NCBI GenBank assembly: GCA_015698045.1
Contig: BLAL01000005.1
Span: forward strand, 124,001 to 188,000
DNA: 64,000 nucleotides
Source: Rhizophagus clarus
Lineage: Eukaryota; Glomeromycota; Glomeromycetes; Glomerales; Glomeraceae
Reading direction: 5' to 3'
Shown: positions 49,188 through 60,470 of the stretch, one piece after another
Numbering within the stretch: the first letter of the stretch is position 1
Layout: each line of letters starts with the position of its first letter
The notes under the pieces: model-generated
The model's database searches: none
The model's input: only the letters and a program-made list of their open reading frames with translations
What the model was told of the DNA's origin: nothing
Translations under genes and position numbers: made by a program

Positions 49188-52100
49188 ATGCTTTTTGCGC
49201 AAAAAAAGAAATCCCCAGGGCCTGGCCCTAAAACAATAAATGAAGCAACCAAGCTTTTCTCTGGTTTAGCAGACCTTAATTATGAGTCTGGTTATATTGA
49301 TCATATATACTTTCAATATCTATCCAATAATAAAAATGATATCTCTCTTCTAGGCGCCTATCATCCTGAAGAGATTTATTCAAAATATATAGTTCGGGTG
49401 GCAGAGAAGGGTTTTACAGTTGTCGACCACCCATCTGAAGTTTATGGGTTACCCGATACTCATGAATGTATTGATGGGAGTCTGCCTCTTCGTCTGGTTC
49501 TGGACATTGATGCGAGGCAAAAGCCTGATTTTATGAACCCTGAACTCCCTTCCTTAGATGGATATAAAATTTCTCGTGAAGATTTATTATCCAGAATTTT
49601 AACTGTCTGCGTCAATATTATAAATACTGATTTAAAGCATTTTGCAATATTAGATGCTTTTGCCTTAGCCAGTTCGTCTAATTCTAATAAATGTAGCTGG
49701 CATATCGTGTATCTCCATGCTCGTTTTATTGATTATAGAGATCTTAGGAGTTTTGTAGAAAAGATCAATAATAAGATCAGAAAGCCATATTCAGAATTTA
49801 TTGATATAGGACTCTATAAATCTCGCTTCAGCCTTCGACTTCTTAGATCAGCAAAAGAAGATAGAGTTAAAAGACCTGCAATATCTTCAGTTAAGAACAG
49901 GTATTGCAAGCTAGAAAATTATTTAGTTCAGCCTAAGTTAGATGCTTCTGAAATCTGGCCCCAAACCTTTCTCCCGAGAAAGAAGAGAAGAAATTTCAGC
50001 CTATCGAAGATGAAACCGCCTTAAGTAACAGAACCAGCTTAGTTATCGCAAAATATGGATGGCTTGAGATCAGAAAAATTGGGAATGAATTTGTCCACTT
50101 TTAAGCCCAATTATATGAAACATGTTCTATTTGTGAAATCAAACATGAAAAGGATCAGTTATATGGCTTTCTTTGAAGTAATGGCTGTTTTGTACTCAAG
50201 TGCTATCGGCAGAAAAATTATAAACCAGATCATAAGGGATTAGCATTTGGAAAAGTGATCAAAATTTCTGCAAAACCTAAGCGAGGAATAGTCGAAAGAA
50301 TAGGTGATGCTATATCAAATCCACGCCCCCTTATAGAATTATCAGAGATAATGATTAATGTAGAAAAATTAAAGGATGCTCCAGAAGTATATCCCAATTT
50401 CTTGGGTATTGAGAAAATGATAACACTTATTCGTTCTCCTCTGGGAATATGGAAAACCACTACATTAAGAGAGATTATTATGGCATTGAAAAATAAGGTA
50501 CATGATCTCTCTTCTTTGCCATGTCATATCTGGGTTTCTTACCGAAAGTCTCTTAGTAATGAATCAAAAACAAAACTTGATGAGCTAAAAGTATCTGATT
50601 TTCGAATTTGCAATTATCAAAATATACAAGGAGACTTATCTATGAATGAGTGGGATATTATCATAGTACAGGTTGAGAGTCTTTTTCGTATCGAGTTTAC
50701 AGTCTGTCCATTTGTAGCTATTCTTGATGAAGCTAATGCTATTATGCGTCAAATGTCTAGCGGTACAAATGCATGAGAATCTGAGAATGCAATACGTGAT
50801 GTACTAAGATTTGTGAGACATGTTTTGGCCATGAATGCTTTTGCAAATACATCAACACTAACCTTCCTCCAGACTTATCGTGGTGAAAATATTCGCATAG
50901 TTGATAATAAGTATCAGCCTCGTATAGGCGAGACAGTTGAATTTATTTATGATCCGAATAGCGGAGCTGAAGCCATGCGAATAGGATATGATCTTTTGAG
51001 GCAGGGCAAATGTGTAGCATTCGTATCTACTGAAGCAGTGATGGCTAGAACGCTAGTAGAAAAAGCATCTAAGTTGTCTAAACCCGATAATTCTCCTGTT
51101 AAAGCCCGTGCATATTATGGGAATATGGATGGGAAGCAGAAACAAAAAGACTTCTCTAATATTGATGTTGCTTGGGATGAGCTTGACTGTGTAGCTTACA
51201 CAAATACAGTGGAGGCGGGAATATCATTTGAGGTTACAGGCCATTTTGATATAATTATAGCTATTACAAACATCGCCACTCCAGTTCATGTTGAGGCTTT
51301 TGCGCAAATGCTTTATCAAATTCGTGACTGTCCTTGTCGTATTATTTCTGTGTTTTATCAAAAAAATTCTAATGAACTTTTTCGTTCACTGGGTCGTGAA
51401 AATATCTGAGTAGAACTTGAAAGTGCTTGACCTAATAATTTGCCTACATCAATAAAGGGTCACTGTGAATAGGATAGCAATGCCATTTCTTATAAAATCG
51501 ATGAATCTCCTGCTGTAATAACATTTGTCGAAGTTGAGTATCAGAAACGGCTTTCTGCGAGATATTTTATTGAAAAGCTTTGTAATCTTATAGCCAGTAC
51601 TGATGCTTCTCTCCAACTTATTAAAATGGATGAGAGTCAAGGAGTTATAGGGAATCGCAAAAAAGTCCGCAATGAGGTTAGGGATGAAGCACTAGTTATC
51701 AAGAAAACAGATTTTGATGCAGTTACTACTTCCCAGAATCTCGATTCTGAAGAAGCTAAAAATCTTAAATTTGACCAAGAGCGCTCTATTCCAGATACTA
51801 TGGCACTTAAATGTTTCTATATGCGAAATATTTATGGTAAAGATATAGACAATGAGATTTGGGATAATTTTTGCAATAAAAAGTTTGTAAAACATTTCAG
51901 TCTGCCCAAACCTTGAAAACATTTCTTGCGGTTATTTCACTTTAGAAAGCAAGGCTATGATGAGGAAAGTGCAATGAAAGGGTTAGAGGCCAAAGATATT
52001 GCACAATGAGAAGATAGCCATTATAAAGCTGAATATAATTCTGAGAAATCAGTAGCAGAGGACTTACACAAATCATATTCAGCTAATCATTAGAAAGTTA

Positions 52101-52515
52101 TAAGGGAACTCTTTCAAATACTAGGCTTTACTGGTATAGATGATAAGCGTATTCTTTCTAGTAATATAATATCAGAAACATTCACACAATCCTGCGAGAG
52201 GTTTATAAAAGTCCTTGATCAATCCCTATTACTCTTCAGATTTAAGTCTCATACTAAGGTAACATCAGATCTTAATTCAGCTATAAGGTAATTAATGCAA
52301 TTGCTAGAAATTGGTGTGGCTATACTGTAAAGATAAATAGGAAAAAAATAGGGCTTAAAGAAAAACAGGTTTGGGAACGTTCATATCAAATTAATCGTCA
52401 GCCATATGATGGTCTTGGTTTCGGAGATAAAGGTGTACCAGAACTTCCATTATATAGGTCAAAAACAGATAATGATATTCAGGAACTCTTTGATTCTATA
52501 AGGCAGAATAAATAA
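49188..52515 (+). pseudogene. Primase-helicase: AEP primase, zinc ribbon, origin-binding-protein-like SF2 helicase
   Basis: A gene of about 1,100 codons for DNA replication of the element. The archaeo-eukaryotic primase domain (49188-49960) keeps all three motifs: LVLDIDAR (DxD), CSWHIV (sxH) and FIDIGLYKSRFSLRLL. A zinc-ribbon follows near 50120-50210 (CSICEIKH, then CFVLKC). The helicase part (50226-51409) resembles viral/fungal replication origin-binding proteins: Walker A-like SPLGIWKTTT, VAILDEANAIMRQ (motif II), YTNTVEAGISFE and a late QMLYQIRD block. The Walker A lysine is kept but the Gly before it is Trp. The gene is broken by frameshifts near 49975 and 52290 and by in-frame stops at 50102, 50174, 50774, 51407, 51428, 51470, 51914, 52007 and 52091. 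Six of these nine are TGA. The start lies inside the left TIR. Confidence 0.75.
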
Positions 52516-52588
52516 TACTTCAGCCCAGATCGTTATTCAGCTAAGTCTTGACTATATTAGATTCTGTTTCAGTTTTTTTATTTTCACG

Positions 52589-52933
52589 TCAGGCATGGTC
52601 ATAAATTCCACCATGTATACTACAGATTCCGGTCTTGAAATAGGTTCCCTGCCCACAGATAGGGCATATTGTTCTAAGAAGAGCATTATAATGTCTGGCG
52701 CATCCTAATTCACTCATGCTTCCTTTTTCACAGATCAAACCATCTCTCTTGATGTATTGGCAGATAAAACGACTCATACGAGGTAATTTTGATATTAATA
52801 ATCTCAAAACTTCATCTTCACTTTTATTATAGATATTCAAAAATGTAACATCCTCAGCAACTATAACTTCTGAGATATAATTAGCACCTTCGACCAAGTG
52901 GAATATAATTTTTCGAATTGAACTTTCTCTCAC
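52589..52933 (-). CDS. Small cysteine/histidine-rich protein, intact
   Basis: A 114-residue open frame, unbroken while both neighbours are riddled with stops. Two metal-binding-like clusters are visible: CQYIKRDGLICEKGS followed by GCARHYN (pattern C..(Y/I)I.(K/R).G...C......G.C..H) at about residues 58-85, and CPICGQ.....GICSIHGG at about 91-109. The first pattern is reminiscent of short zinc-binding modules in large DNA viruses, but I cannot assign a family. It is convergent with the primase-helicase and its ATG lies 41 bp from the recombinase start on the other strand, so the two share a short divergent control region. Function unknown. Confidence 0.55.
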   Translation of the reverse strand: MRESSIRKIIFHLVEGANYISEVIVAEDVTFLNIYNKSEDEVLRLLISKLPRMSRFICQYIKRDGLICEKGSMSELGCARHYNALLRTICPICGQGTYFKTGICSIHGGIYDHA

Positions 52934-52974
52934 ATAATATAACTAGATAACATTTACGATCTACTTATATTGGC

Positions 52975-54192
52975 ATGACTACTAAATCAAGCGTTCCAAA
53001 GACCCGACAGCCCAAAACTAATAACTTTGTTTTGATTTTAGACTAGCTTTTAGAAAAATATAACTTATCCGCTAAGTCGACTCCAGAACAATTAAGCAAA
53101 CATGCCAGCGAACTTGGTACCTCACTTCCAAATTGGAAGGCTCATAAGAGTGTTAAAGAAGCCCTTACAAGATGTAAATTTAGTAAAGAGCAGTTAGAGG
53201 CTCTCGTACCCAACCAGAGAAAGTGTAATAGTAAGCTCACTATAGAGGAAAGGGCAAAATACTGTGTTAAGACCGGTGATTTTATAGACATTGTTGCTAA
53301 TCATTGGTGCTTGGGTCCAAAAAATAAAGATGAAAATAAAATCATTGCCAGTGTCTCGCATCAGTCAAAATTCTGTGTGAAGTTAGCAGAAGGTGGTGTA
53401 GATCCTGTAATTATTGAAGTATTTGCTAAAGATAAAGATCTTATTTAAGACTCTAATAAAATTCAGAAAAAATGAACTAAAAAGCAAATGGCTAATCCAG
53501 ATAAAATTCCAATACATTTCTCCATGGCAAAGGTATCTAAAAGACTTCAGAATATGGATGTATCTAAAATTCCTACTAGAGAGGATCTTGCGGATGTGAT
53601 AGTGATGTTGAGTATGAGACCTGTGGAAGTAAGATCTCTTCAAATTAATTACTATGAACTGGATCCTTCAAATATTCCAGCATGGTATAAAGAAGGCTAC
53701 TCTTGGTACTGTACAGGCTATTTAAAGAGTAGAGGAGAAAAGAAGAAGAATCCTGATCCCTGACCATTTCTTTCTATGGAGAAGAATCTGGAACATGCTA
53801 GGGAGTTACTCATCTGGATCTGAAATGCAATCAAGGCAGGAAAGTTGCGTGATCCTGTCTATACTGAAAGTGGATCACGTAATGCTTGGCCATTTAATGA
53901 ATTCTTAAAGTAAGAGCCTTATAGAACTATACCTGGAAAATTAAGAGAATATGGAGCTAAACACGCATCCAGAATTCATGGTGGTAAGAAACCAACTCCC
54001 CAGCATCTTAAACTGCTCGCAAGAATTGCAATGAGGCAAGAATCAGACCGCTTTGATGTGGGAGACAATTATGCTATAGGTGATACAAAATCAGAAAACT
54101 CTGGTCCTGAATCTGACCACAACTCAGAACCAGAATCAGAGTCCGCAGAAAATAATGAAATATCTGATATTATCAATATGTATAGCTACTAA
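52975..54192 (+). pseudogene. Tyrosine recombinase (integrase) pseudogene
   Basis: One frame of 406 codons from ATG 52975 to TAA 54190 without a single frameshift, but with stops at 53044 (TAG), 53446 (TAA), 53473, 53761, 53821 (TGA) and 53911 (TAA). The N-terminal part is helical and basic, probably DNA-binding. The catalytic part shows box I as MLSMRPVEVRSLQI (first Arg). Box II is KHASRIHGG (H..R). A late helix is LLARIAMRQESDR, and the terminal Tyr is in GDNYAIGD. This order fits the tyrosine recombinase superfamily. The last 45 residues are acidic and Ser-rich. It is the likely integrase of the element. The lack of indels means inactivation by base substitution only. Confidence 0.7.
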
Positions 54193-54253
54193 ATTTTACT
54201 AGTACTTGGAAGATATTGCATAAATTTATTTTTTTAGTTATATTATCACTTAA

Positions 54254-54522
54254 ATGGCAAGTGAGCATTTTAATCATCTTCCAGATAGTATCATTAATCA
54301 GATAGATTATCATGTATGGCTAAAAAATCAAGAAATAATAGGCGCAAGACCGCAGGTAAGTTTACTACTAACCCCACGCAATATTTGCCATTATGCAATC
54401 TGACCAAGTATGACCACACATATAATAGGGCAACTGGCCTTATCACTGTCAAGAATATAAGACAGGATAGAATTGTAGACGTGTTCAATTATCCTGAACT
54501 GTGCGAATATCTGGCAGTCTGA
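54254..54522 (+). CDS. Small ORF(s) of unknown function
   Basis: An ATG at 54254 begins MASEHFNHLPDSIINQIDY and runs to a GTAAGT-type donor at 54355. In another frame an ATG at 54316 opens 68 residues beginning MAKKSRNNRRKTAGKF, basic at the N-terminus, ending FNYPELCEYLAV at 54522. Only one of these can be the real frame, or the two are exons of one gene. No family is recognised. Confidence 0.3.
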
Positions 54523-55112
54523 TCCAACTAGTCTGGAGCAGGCCGTGAGGCGATTCTTATGATCTTCAGCTTGAAAGATTTTTTGCTGAGCCACATTGCA
54601 TGTACTCCTGTGTGACAAAAATATGCGGATCACTAGACAGGTCTGTGTGACATAATAATATATTCAAAAGAAAATATTAACTAACCAGTACTCTGTTTTT
54701 TTTCCCATACAATCATGAGAAAAATATGAAAGGAGGTCTAGTTGCAACACAGGACCTACCATATAAGCAAATAGTGCCAAAAAAAGCATATGTTGTGAAA
54801 GGCTTGAGGACTTGCAATTCTGAGATTGGCAGGCGTAAAATCAACTGTGTGTCTTTCCAGTAGATCTCCATATGAAAAGGTAAGAGGATTCTGTTTACAT
54901 GTGCTTTCATAGAGCTCTTGGCATCATACATCAATGCTTATCATTCTTCTTATCTCTTTAACTTTTCCCAGCAAGATATAAAGCATGTAGGAGTATGTGG
55001 AAGTTCAGCCAACTTTCCGCAAAAATAATTGAGGTATGTATATACCAGAAGTTATGTTTATTGTAAGTGAAAATTTCTCATAATGGGTTCTTGCAATTAG
55101 AAAATACGAAAC
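54523..55112. other. Element interior, no supported gene
   Basis: A plus-strand frame at 54727-54864 (MKGGLVATQDLPYKQIV...) looks mildly protein-like but is short and ends at a TAG. Minus-strand frames at 54391-54633 and 54713-54934 are not convincing. Confidence 0.4.
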
Positions 55113-55337
55113 ATGATCAATACAAATATTACTCTCATATGCCTTATCATTCCTAGTGGACGCTTCAATGATCTTTCACTCAATAATCTTACTCTAAGAA
55201 TTACGCTCCCCAGAAATGGAGCAGTTAGTACACTTCAAACGGCTATTCAAAACGAGTTAGCACCTCCATATAATAATATTCCTTTTGATATCCACCAAGT
55301 TTATCATCCTGGAATTTTGGATGAAAGACGTATGTAA
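55113..55337 (+). CDS. Crinkler (CRN)-like N-terminal header fragment
   Basis: A 74-residue frame beginning MINTNITLICLIIPSGRF, then LRITLPRN...VSTLQTAIQNEL and DIHQVYHPGI. The order (ITL.CL, F.(V/L).I..n..V..L...I, then a L..(V/w)... strand) resembles the ubiquitin-like header of Crinkler effectors found in oomycetes and glomeromycetes. Headers normally lead into a nuclease or kinase-like C-terminus; here the frame stops, and a SAM/nuclease gene begins 360 bp downstream. Weak call, based on pattern only. Confidence 0.35.
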   Translation: MINTNITLICLIIPSGRFNDLSLNNLTLRITLPRNGAVSTLQTAIQNELAPPYNNIPFDIHQVYHPGILDERRM

Positions 55338-55697
55338 CCACAGGCTTTAATTTCTGCTTATTTCGTAGGTGATCATCCAACAAATGTATTTCATATAGTC
55401 GCATCCCCCATACCCCCACCAAGATATTAGTATTTTTATTCATACCATGTAATAAGGACGCTATATTCGCAATTTTATGTAATATAGGTCGACTTCCTGG
55501 CAATGATTTTTATTTCATAAATAAGGTATTATTATTGTACTGTACATGAGAAAGGGTCACATGTAATGATGTAATGTCTGTACTACATAAAAACCTATAT
55601 TAATGGCCAGTATTCTCTTTCCCATAAAATTTTATCTTACTCCGAAAAGTAACACTATTTTTGTCTGAGTCCAATATCCCTATAAAAACTTAACACT

Positions 55698-56814
55698 ATG
55701 TCTTCTGAAACCAGTACACCTTATACTCCAGCTTCCACCTCTACCTCCGTTGCTGGAAATGAGATGGTCTTGCTGGCAGACAAAATTAAGAAATATGATA
55801 CGACCAAGCTTATAAATTTTTGCAGGGACAGGAGAACTTAGGATTTAACGAGCTGGCTATCAAAATCTTAGAAAATAAAGAGATTAATGGTCGGGACTTT
55901 CTCAAGATAACTGAAGAAAAACTCCATAGTTATGGCATGAAGGGAGGACCTGCGTCAAGACTTGCAGACTTCGCTAAGGAGTGTAAGGAGAAGAAGTTGA
56001 GGGCTTTTTCAACATACCACAGTTTGAAGGAGGTGTTGAAGAAATATGGTATAGACTCCAATGGCACAGAGACTATCCCGCTTTTTTCTCTACAAACCCA
56101 CAAAATTCAAGACTCTAACAAGCATTTCAAGCATTGTATAGAGAATATTTTATTCAGGATAAAGCATTACGGGTCTTTGGTTGTGGATAGCTTGGAGTCC
56201 ATGTGCAATGAATACGTTTTGACCATACTTCATACCTCCCTTCATATTGCAGGAGACGTCACGAGAAAGGAATTTAGCATGAGACTTGAATTCGAAATAA
56301 TTGGGAAAGAAAGTTCTGGGTGGGTCAATTATGCAATAAAGGTATGTTGAAGAGATTATTGTTGGGATTATTTCAAAGGCAATACTAAAATTGTTCATGA
56401 TTCTAGGAATCTGAGAACCTTATTTGTGTCACTGAGGGTAAGGTCTAGCGTAACATCCTCGAAGGCTATGCCCAAAATATAAAACAACTAGAGAGCTCCT
56501 ACAAAACAAATAAGAGAAAACAAAAACGAGATGATGATGATTTTGATTATCTCTATGGTATTGTGATAACTGCCAGGGATTAGCACTTTCTTCTTTATAG
56601 TCCTGGTGAAATTTCTCAGGCGAGTGAACTCCCGTTAGCTATCGAATTTAACAAGAAGGCCTTAGATACAGATTCTGAAGAATATAAAACATTACGTAGT
56701 GGCGTTAAAAAGGTTTTGGGAATGATCGTTGAGATGATAATAGATAGGGCATGTGTGGAGAATGAACCGGATAGGAAGAGGAGTAGGATAGAGGGGTATC
56801 AAACGAAAAAATAA
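55698..56814 (+). pseudogene. SAM-domain plus PD-(D/E)XK-nuclease-like protein, disrupted
   Basis: From ATG 55698 a Ser/Thr-rich leader runs into a SAM domain (LGFNELAIKILENKEINGRDF, then LHSYGMKGGPASRLADFAKE). The frame is lost by one base near 55820, where a T-run precedes the SAM domain. A GT-AG intron (56342-56406, phase 0) joins to a second exon containing NLICVTEGKV, the E-x-K strand of a PD-(D/E)XK nuclease, and IKQLESSYKTNKRKQKRDDD, ending at 56814. Stops at 56446 and 56581 (both TAG) break this exon. The second falls where a Trp would be expected after ARD. Such SAM/nuclease ORFs are multicopy in the presumed host group and resemble the C-terminal parts of Crinkler-type proteins. Confidence 0.65.
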
Positions 56815-56849
56815 TCATGTATATTAGTCTAGACGTCATGTATCGTGGG

Positions 56850-57290
56850 CTACGTCCCAAACGTAATTTGGCCAGTTCTTTTGAAAGATACAATATCAGG
56901 TAGTTCTTCAGGCACAATCAGCTTGAATCTCACATTTTCATACCATGGAACTTGCTTATCCTTGGCTATAAATTCATAAAAACATTGTACTGTTTCCCAT
57001 AATTCTTCATCTTGGTGTTGCGTGACAACAATTAGATCATCACACGGAATATACCTTTCACCAAAATTTTTGCTTCCGCCTTTTGGTATTTTATGACCAC
57101 GTTTTTCATCAGACATCCATAGATATACTTTTGGATATTTACTTCCTAGGAGCTGATGTACTACCATCTTTGTCTTTTCTGACTCAGAGGTGCCCGCAAC
57201 TCCTAGTCTAAATGGAAGTTTAGGAGCAAATGGATTCTGTTTTTTTGAAGGTACAGTTTCGCCTAATTTGCTTAGCTTGTAATACTCCAT
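56850..57290 (-). pseudogene. Truncated P-loop ATPase, possibly A32/FtsK-HerA packaging type
   Basis: A 146-residue frame from ATG 57290. An LPFRLGVAGTSESEKTKMVV stretch (residues about 25-44) has the shape of a Walker A strand-loop, G.S.S.KT, but with Glu where Gly should precede the Lys. Downstream, RYIPCDDLIVVTQHQDEELW and PWYENVRFKLIVPEELPDI match a multicopy glomeromycete P-loop family that I would compare with the poxvirus A32-like packaging ATPases. The frame ends before any Walker B aspartate, so the protein is truncated or the gene is cut. It is convergent with the SAM/nuclease gene. The family name is a tentative inference. Confidence 0.45.
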
Positions 57291-57374
57291 AGTTTATGAA
57301 AAGCTAGGATACTTATTCAAGAAACATATTTTGTTAACTGCAAGAAAAAGCACCTCAGCTAATGAGTAGAATTT

Positions 57375-57625
57375 AACACAGGTCAAATGGAGTCAAATCG
57401 GTCATCAATTGGTCATGTGACTGATTGGTAACCGATTGGATACCTATTGATGACTGATTCTTTTAATAGGTCATCAATCAGGTATAAATTCCAAATCGGT
57501 TATCAACTGGTCATATGACTGATTGATGACTGATTAGTGTACAGTTGAATTTACCAGTTATTAATAGGTTACCAATCGACCATATCAGATTGATGACTGA
57601 TTGGTTGCTAATTGGCTTATTATAT
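57375..57625. repeat. GGTCATCAAT/ACTGATTG repeat cluster, left end of nested element
   Basis: Irregular repeats of ATCGGTCATCAATTGGTCAT, GTGACTGATTGGT and TGATGACTGATT. The inverted counterpart (ATCGACCATCAATCGACC, GATAGCTGATTGGTGACTGA) lies at 61860-62057. Confidence 0.7.
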
Positions 57626-57779
57626 ATTAGCGGATTTTTAGATTTTTTCAATAATGTCGTTTTAAAATATTTAATTTATAAACCATTTTAAAACTCTAAA
57701 CTCTGATAGAAATTTTTTTTTGATAGATTTTCTAAGATTCATATAGGATATTTTTAATAAATAGAGATATTTTTATTTT

Positions 57780-60470
57780 TTGAGATTTCTAAAAGTTTGT
57801 ATGGAAAGAGTTTATATGGGATATCTGATAAAAAATTTTTTTTATTTTCTAAGAGTTCGTATGGAAAGAGTTCATATGGGGATATCTGATAGAAAAATTT
57901 TTTTTAAGAGATTTTCTAAGAGTTCATATGGGAAAGGTTTGTTGGATATCTTTGATAGAAAATTTTTTTTAAGAGATTCTCTAAGAGTTCGTATGGGAAG
58001 AGTTTGTATGGGATATCTGATAGAAAATTTTTTTGCGAAATTTTCTGAGTTCGTATGGGAAGGGTTCGTGTAGAATATCTGATAGGAAATATTTTTTTTG
58101 AGAGATTTTCTAAGAGTTTGTATGGGAAGGGTTCGTATAGATTCTTTGTTAGAAAATTATTTTTATAGATTTTCTAAGAATTCGTAAAGGAACAGTTCGT
58201 ATGGGATATTTTGATAAAGATTTTCCAAGTGTTCATATGGAAAAAGGTTCATATGGGATGTCTTTGATAGAAAATTTTTTTTAAGATTTTCTAGTGTGGG
58301 AAGAGTTCGTATGGGATATCTGGTAGAAAATTTTTTTTGAGAGATTTTCTAAGAGTTCATATGGAAAGAGTTCGCATGGGATTCTTTGATAGAAAAGTTG
58401 TTTTTTAAGAGATTTTCTAAGAGTTCATATGGAAAGAGTTCGTATGGGATATCTGATAGAAAAATTTTTCTTAAGAGATTTTCTAAGAGTTCATAAGAAA
58501 AGCATTCGTATGGGATTCTTTGATAGAAAATTTTTTTTTAAGAGATTTTCTAAGAGTTTGTGTGGGAAGAGTTCGTATGGGATATCTGATAGAAAATTTT
58601 TTTGTGAAATTTTTTAGGGTTCATATGGAAAGGATTCGCATGGGACATTTTTGATAAATAGATTTTTTTTTTTTTATTTCTAAGAGTTCGTATGGGATAT
58701 CTGATAGAAAAATTTTTCTTAAGAGATTTTCTAAGAGTTCATATGGAAGGGTTCGTATGGGATTCTTTGATAGAAAATTTTTTTGAAAGAGATTTTCTTA
58801 GAGTTCGTGTGGGAAGAGTTCGTATGGGATATTTTAATAAAGATTTTCCAAGTGTTCATATAGTAGGAGGTTCGTATGGGATATCTTTGATAGAAAATTT
58901 TTTTTAAGAGATTTTCTAAGAGTTCGTATTGGAAGAGTTCGTATGGGATATCTGATAGAAAATTTTTTGTGAAATTTTTTAGGGTTCATATGGAAAGGAT
59001 TCGTATGGGATTCTTTGATAGAAAATTTTTTTGAGAGAGATTTCTAAAAGTTCATATGGGAAGAATTCGTATGGGATATCTGATAGGAAATTTTTTTTTG
59101 AGATTTCCTAAGATTCGTATAGGATATTTTTGATAAATAGATTTTTTTTTTATTTCTAAGAGTTCGTATGGGATATCTGATAGAAAAATTTTTCTTAAGA
59201 GATTTTCTAAGAGTTCATATGGAAAGGGTTTGTATGGGATTCTTTGATAGAAAATTTTCTTAAGAGATTTTCTAAAAGTTCGTGTGGGAAGAGTTCGTAT
59301 GGAATATCTGATAGAAAAATTTTTCTTAAGAGATTTTCTAAGAGTTCATATGGAAGGGTTCGTATGGGATTCTTTGATAGAAAATTTTTTTTAAGTGATT
59401 TTCTAAGAGTTCGTATTGAAAGAGTTCGTATGGGATGTCTGATAGAAAATTTTTTTGTGAAATTTTTTAGGGTTCATATGGAAAGGATTCGCATGGGATT
59501 CTTTGATAGAAAATTTTTTTGAGAGAGATTTCTAAAAGTTCATATGGGAAGTGTTCGTATGGGATGGGATATCTGATAGGAAATTTTTTTTTGAGATTTC
59601 TTAAGATTCGTATAGGATATTTTTGATAAATAGATTTTTTTTATTTCTAAGAGTTCGTATGGGATATCTGATAGTAAAATTTTTCCTAAGAGATTTTCTA
59701 AGAGTTCATATGGAAAGGGTTCGTATGGGATTCTTTGATAGAAAATTTTTTTTAAGAGATTTTCTAAGAGTTCGTATTGGAAGAATTCATATGGGATATC
59801 TAATAGAAAAATTTTTCTTAAGAGATTTTCTAAGAGTTCATATGGAAGGGTTCGTATAGGATTCTTTGATAGAAAATTTTCTTAAGAGATTTTCTAAGAG
59901 TTCATATGGAAAGGGTTCGTATGGGATTCTTTGATAGAAAATTTTTTAAGAGATTTTCTTAGAGTCCGTGTGGGAAGAGTTCGTATGGGATATTTTAATA
60001 AAGATTTTCCAGTTGTTCATATAGTAGGGTGTTCGTATGGGATATCTTTGATAGAAAATTTTTTTTAAGAGATTTTCTAAGAGTTTGTATTGGAAGAGTT
60101 CGTATGGGATATCTGATAGGAAATTTTTTTGTGAAATTTTTTAGGGTTCATATGGAAACGATTCGCATAGGATTCTTTGATAGAAAATTTTTTTTAAGAG
60201 ATTTTCTAAGAGTTCGTATTGGAAGAGTTCGTATGGGATATCTGATAGGAAATTTTTTTGTGAAATTTTTTAGGGTTCATATAGAAAGGATTCGCATGGG
60301 ATTTTTTGATAGAAAATTTTTTTGAGAGAGATTTCTAAAAGTTCATATGGGAAGAATTCGTATGGGATATCTGATAGGAAATTTTTTTTTGAGATTTCCT
60401 AAGATTCGTATAGGATATTTTTGATAAATAGATTTTTTTTTTGAGGTTTCCTAAGAGTTTGTATGAAATA
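57780..60470. repeat. 2.7 kb minisatellite, unit about 65-66 bp
   Basis: About 40 degenerate copies of a unit built from GTTCGTATGGGATATCTGAT, AGAAAATTTTTTTTAAGAGA and TTTTCTAAGA. Two variants alternate (ATATCTGATAG and ATTCTTTGATAG), giving a higher-order period of about 131 bp. Because the unit is close to 66 bp, long open frames persist on the plus strand and repeat a 22-residue peptide (RMGYLIEKFFLRDFLRV). I treat these as by-products. Confidence 0.85.

Larger units (their letters stand above)
48400..49229 (+). repeat. Left terminal inverted repeat (TIR) with promoter and first codons
   Basis: This copy runs inward from AATATGGATTATAGTG to GGGCCTGGCCC and matches the reverse complement of 63100-64000. 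It contains four subterminal repeat units (48500-48830), a CTATATATAATT box at 48912-48923, and the ATG at 49188 followed by shared codons up to GPGP. The two arms are very similar. By hand alignment about 35 of 36 differences are transitions. Confidence 0.85.

Noticed and set aside
49188-54192. UGA read as tryptophan (alternative code) to explain the many TGA stops
   Set aside because: TAA and TAG stops and frameshifts also interrupt the same genes, TGG is used for Trp throughout, and host genes in the window use the standard code.
54713-54934. Minus-strand 73-codon frame in the element
   Set aside because: No protein-like pattern, and the opposite strand has an equally good short frame; neither is supported.
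57780-60325. Repeated 22-residue proteins of 60-98 residues in the minisatellite
   Set aside because: Frames follow from a unit length near 66 bp; they begin and end arbitrarily within the array and have no leader or intron structure.
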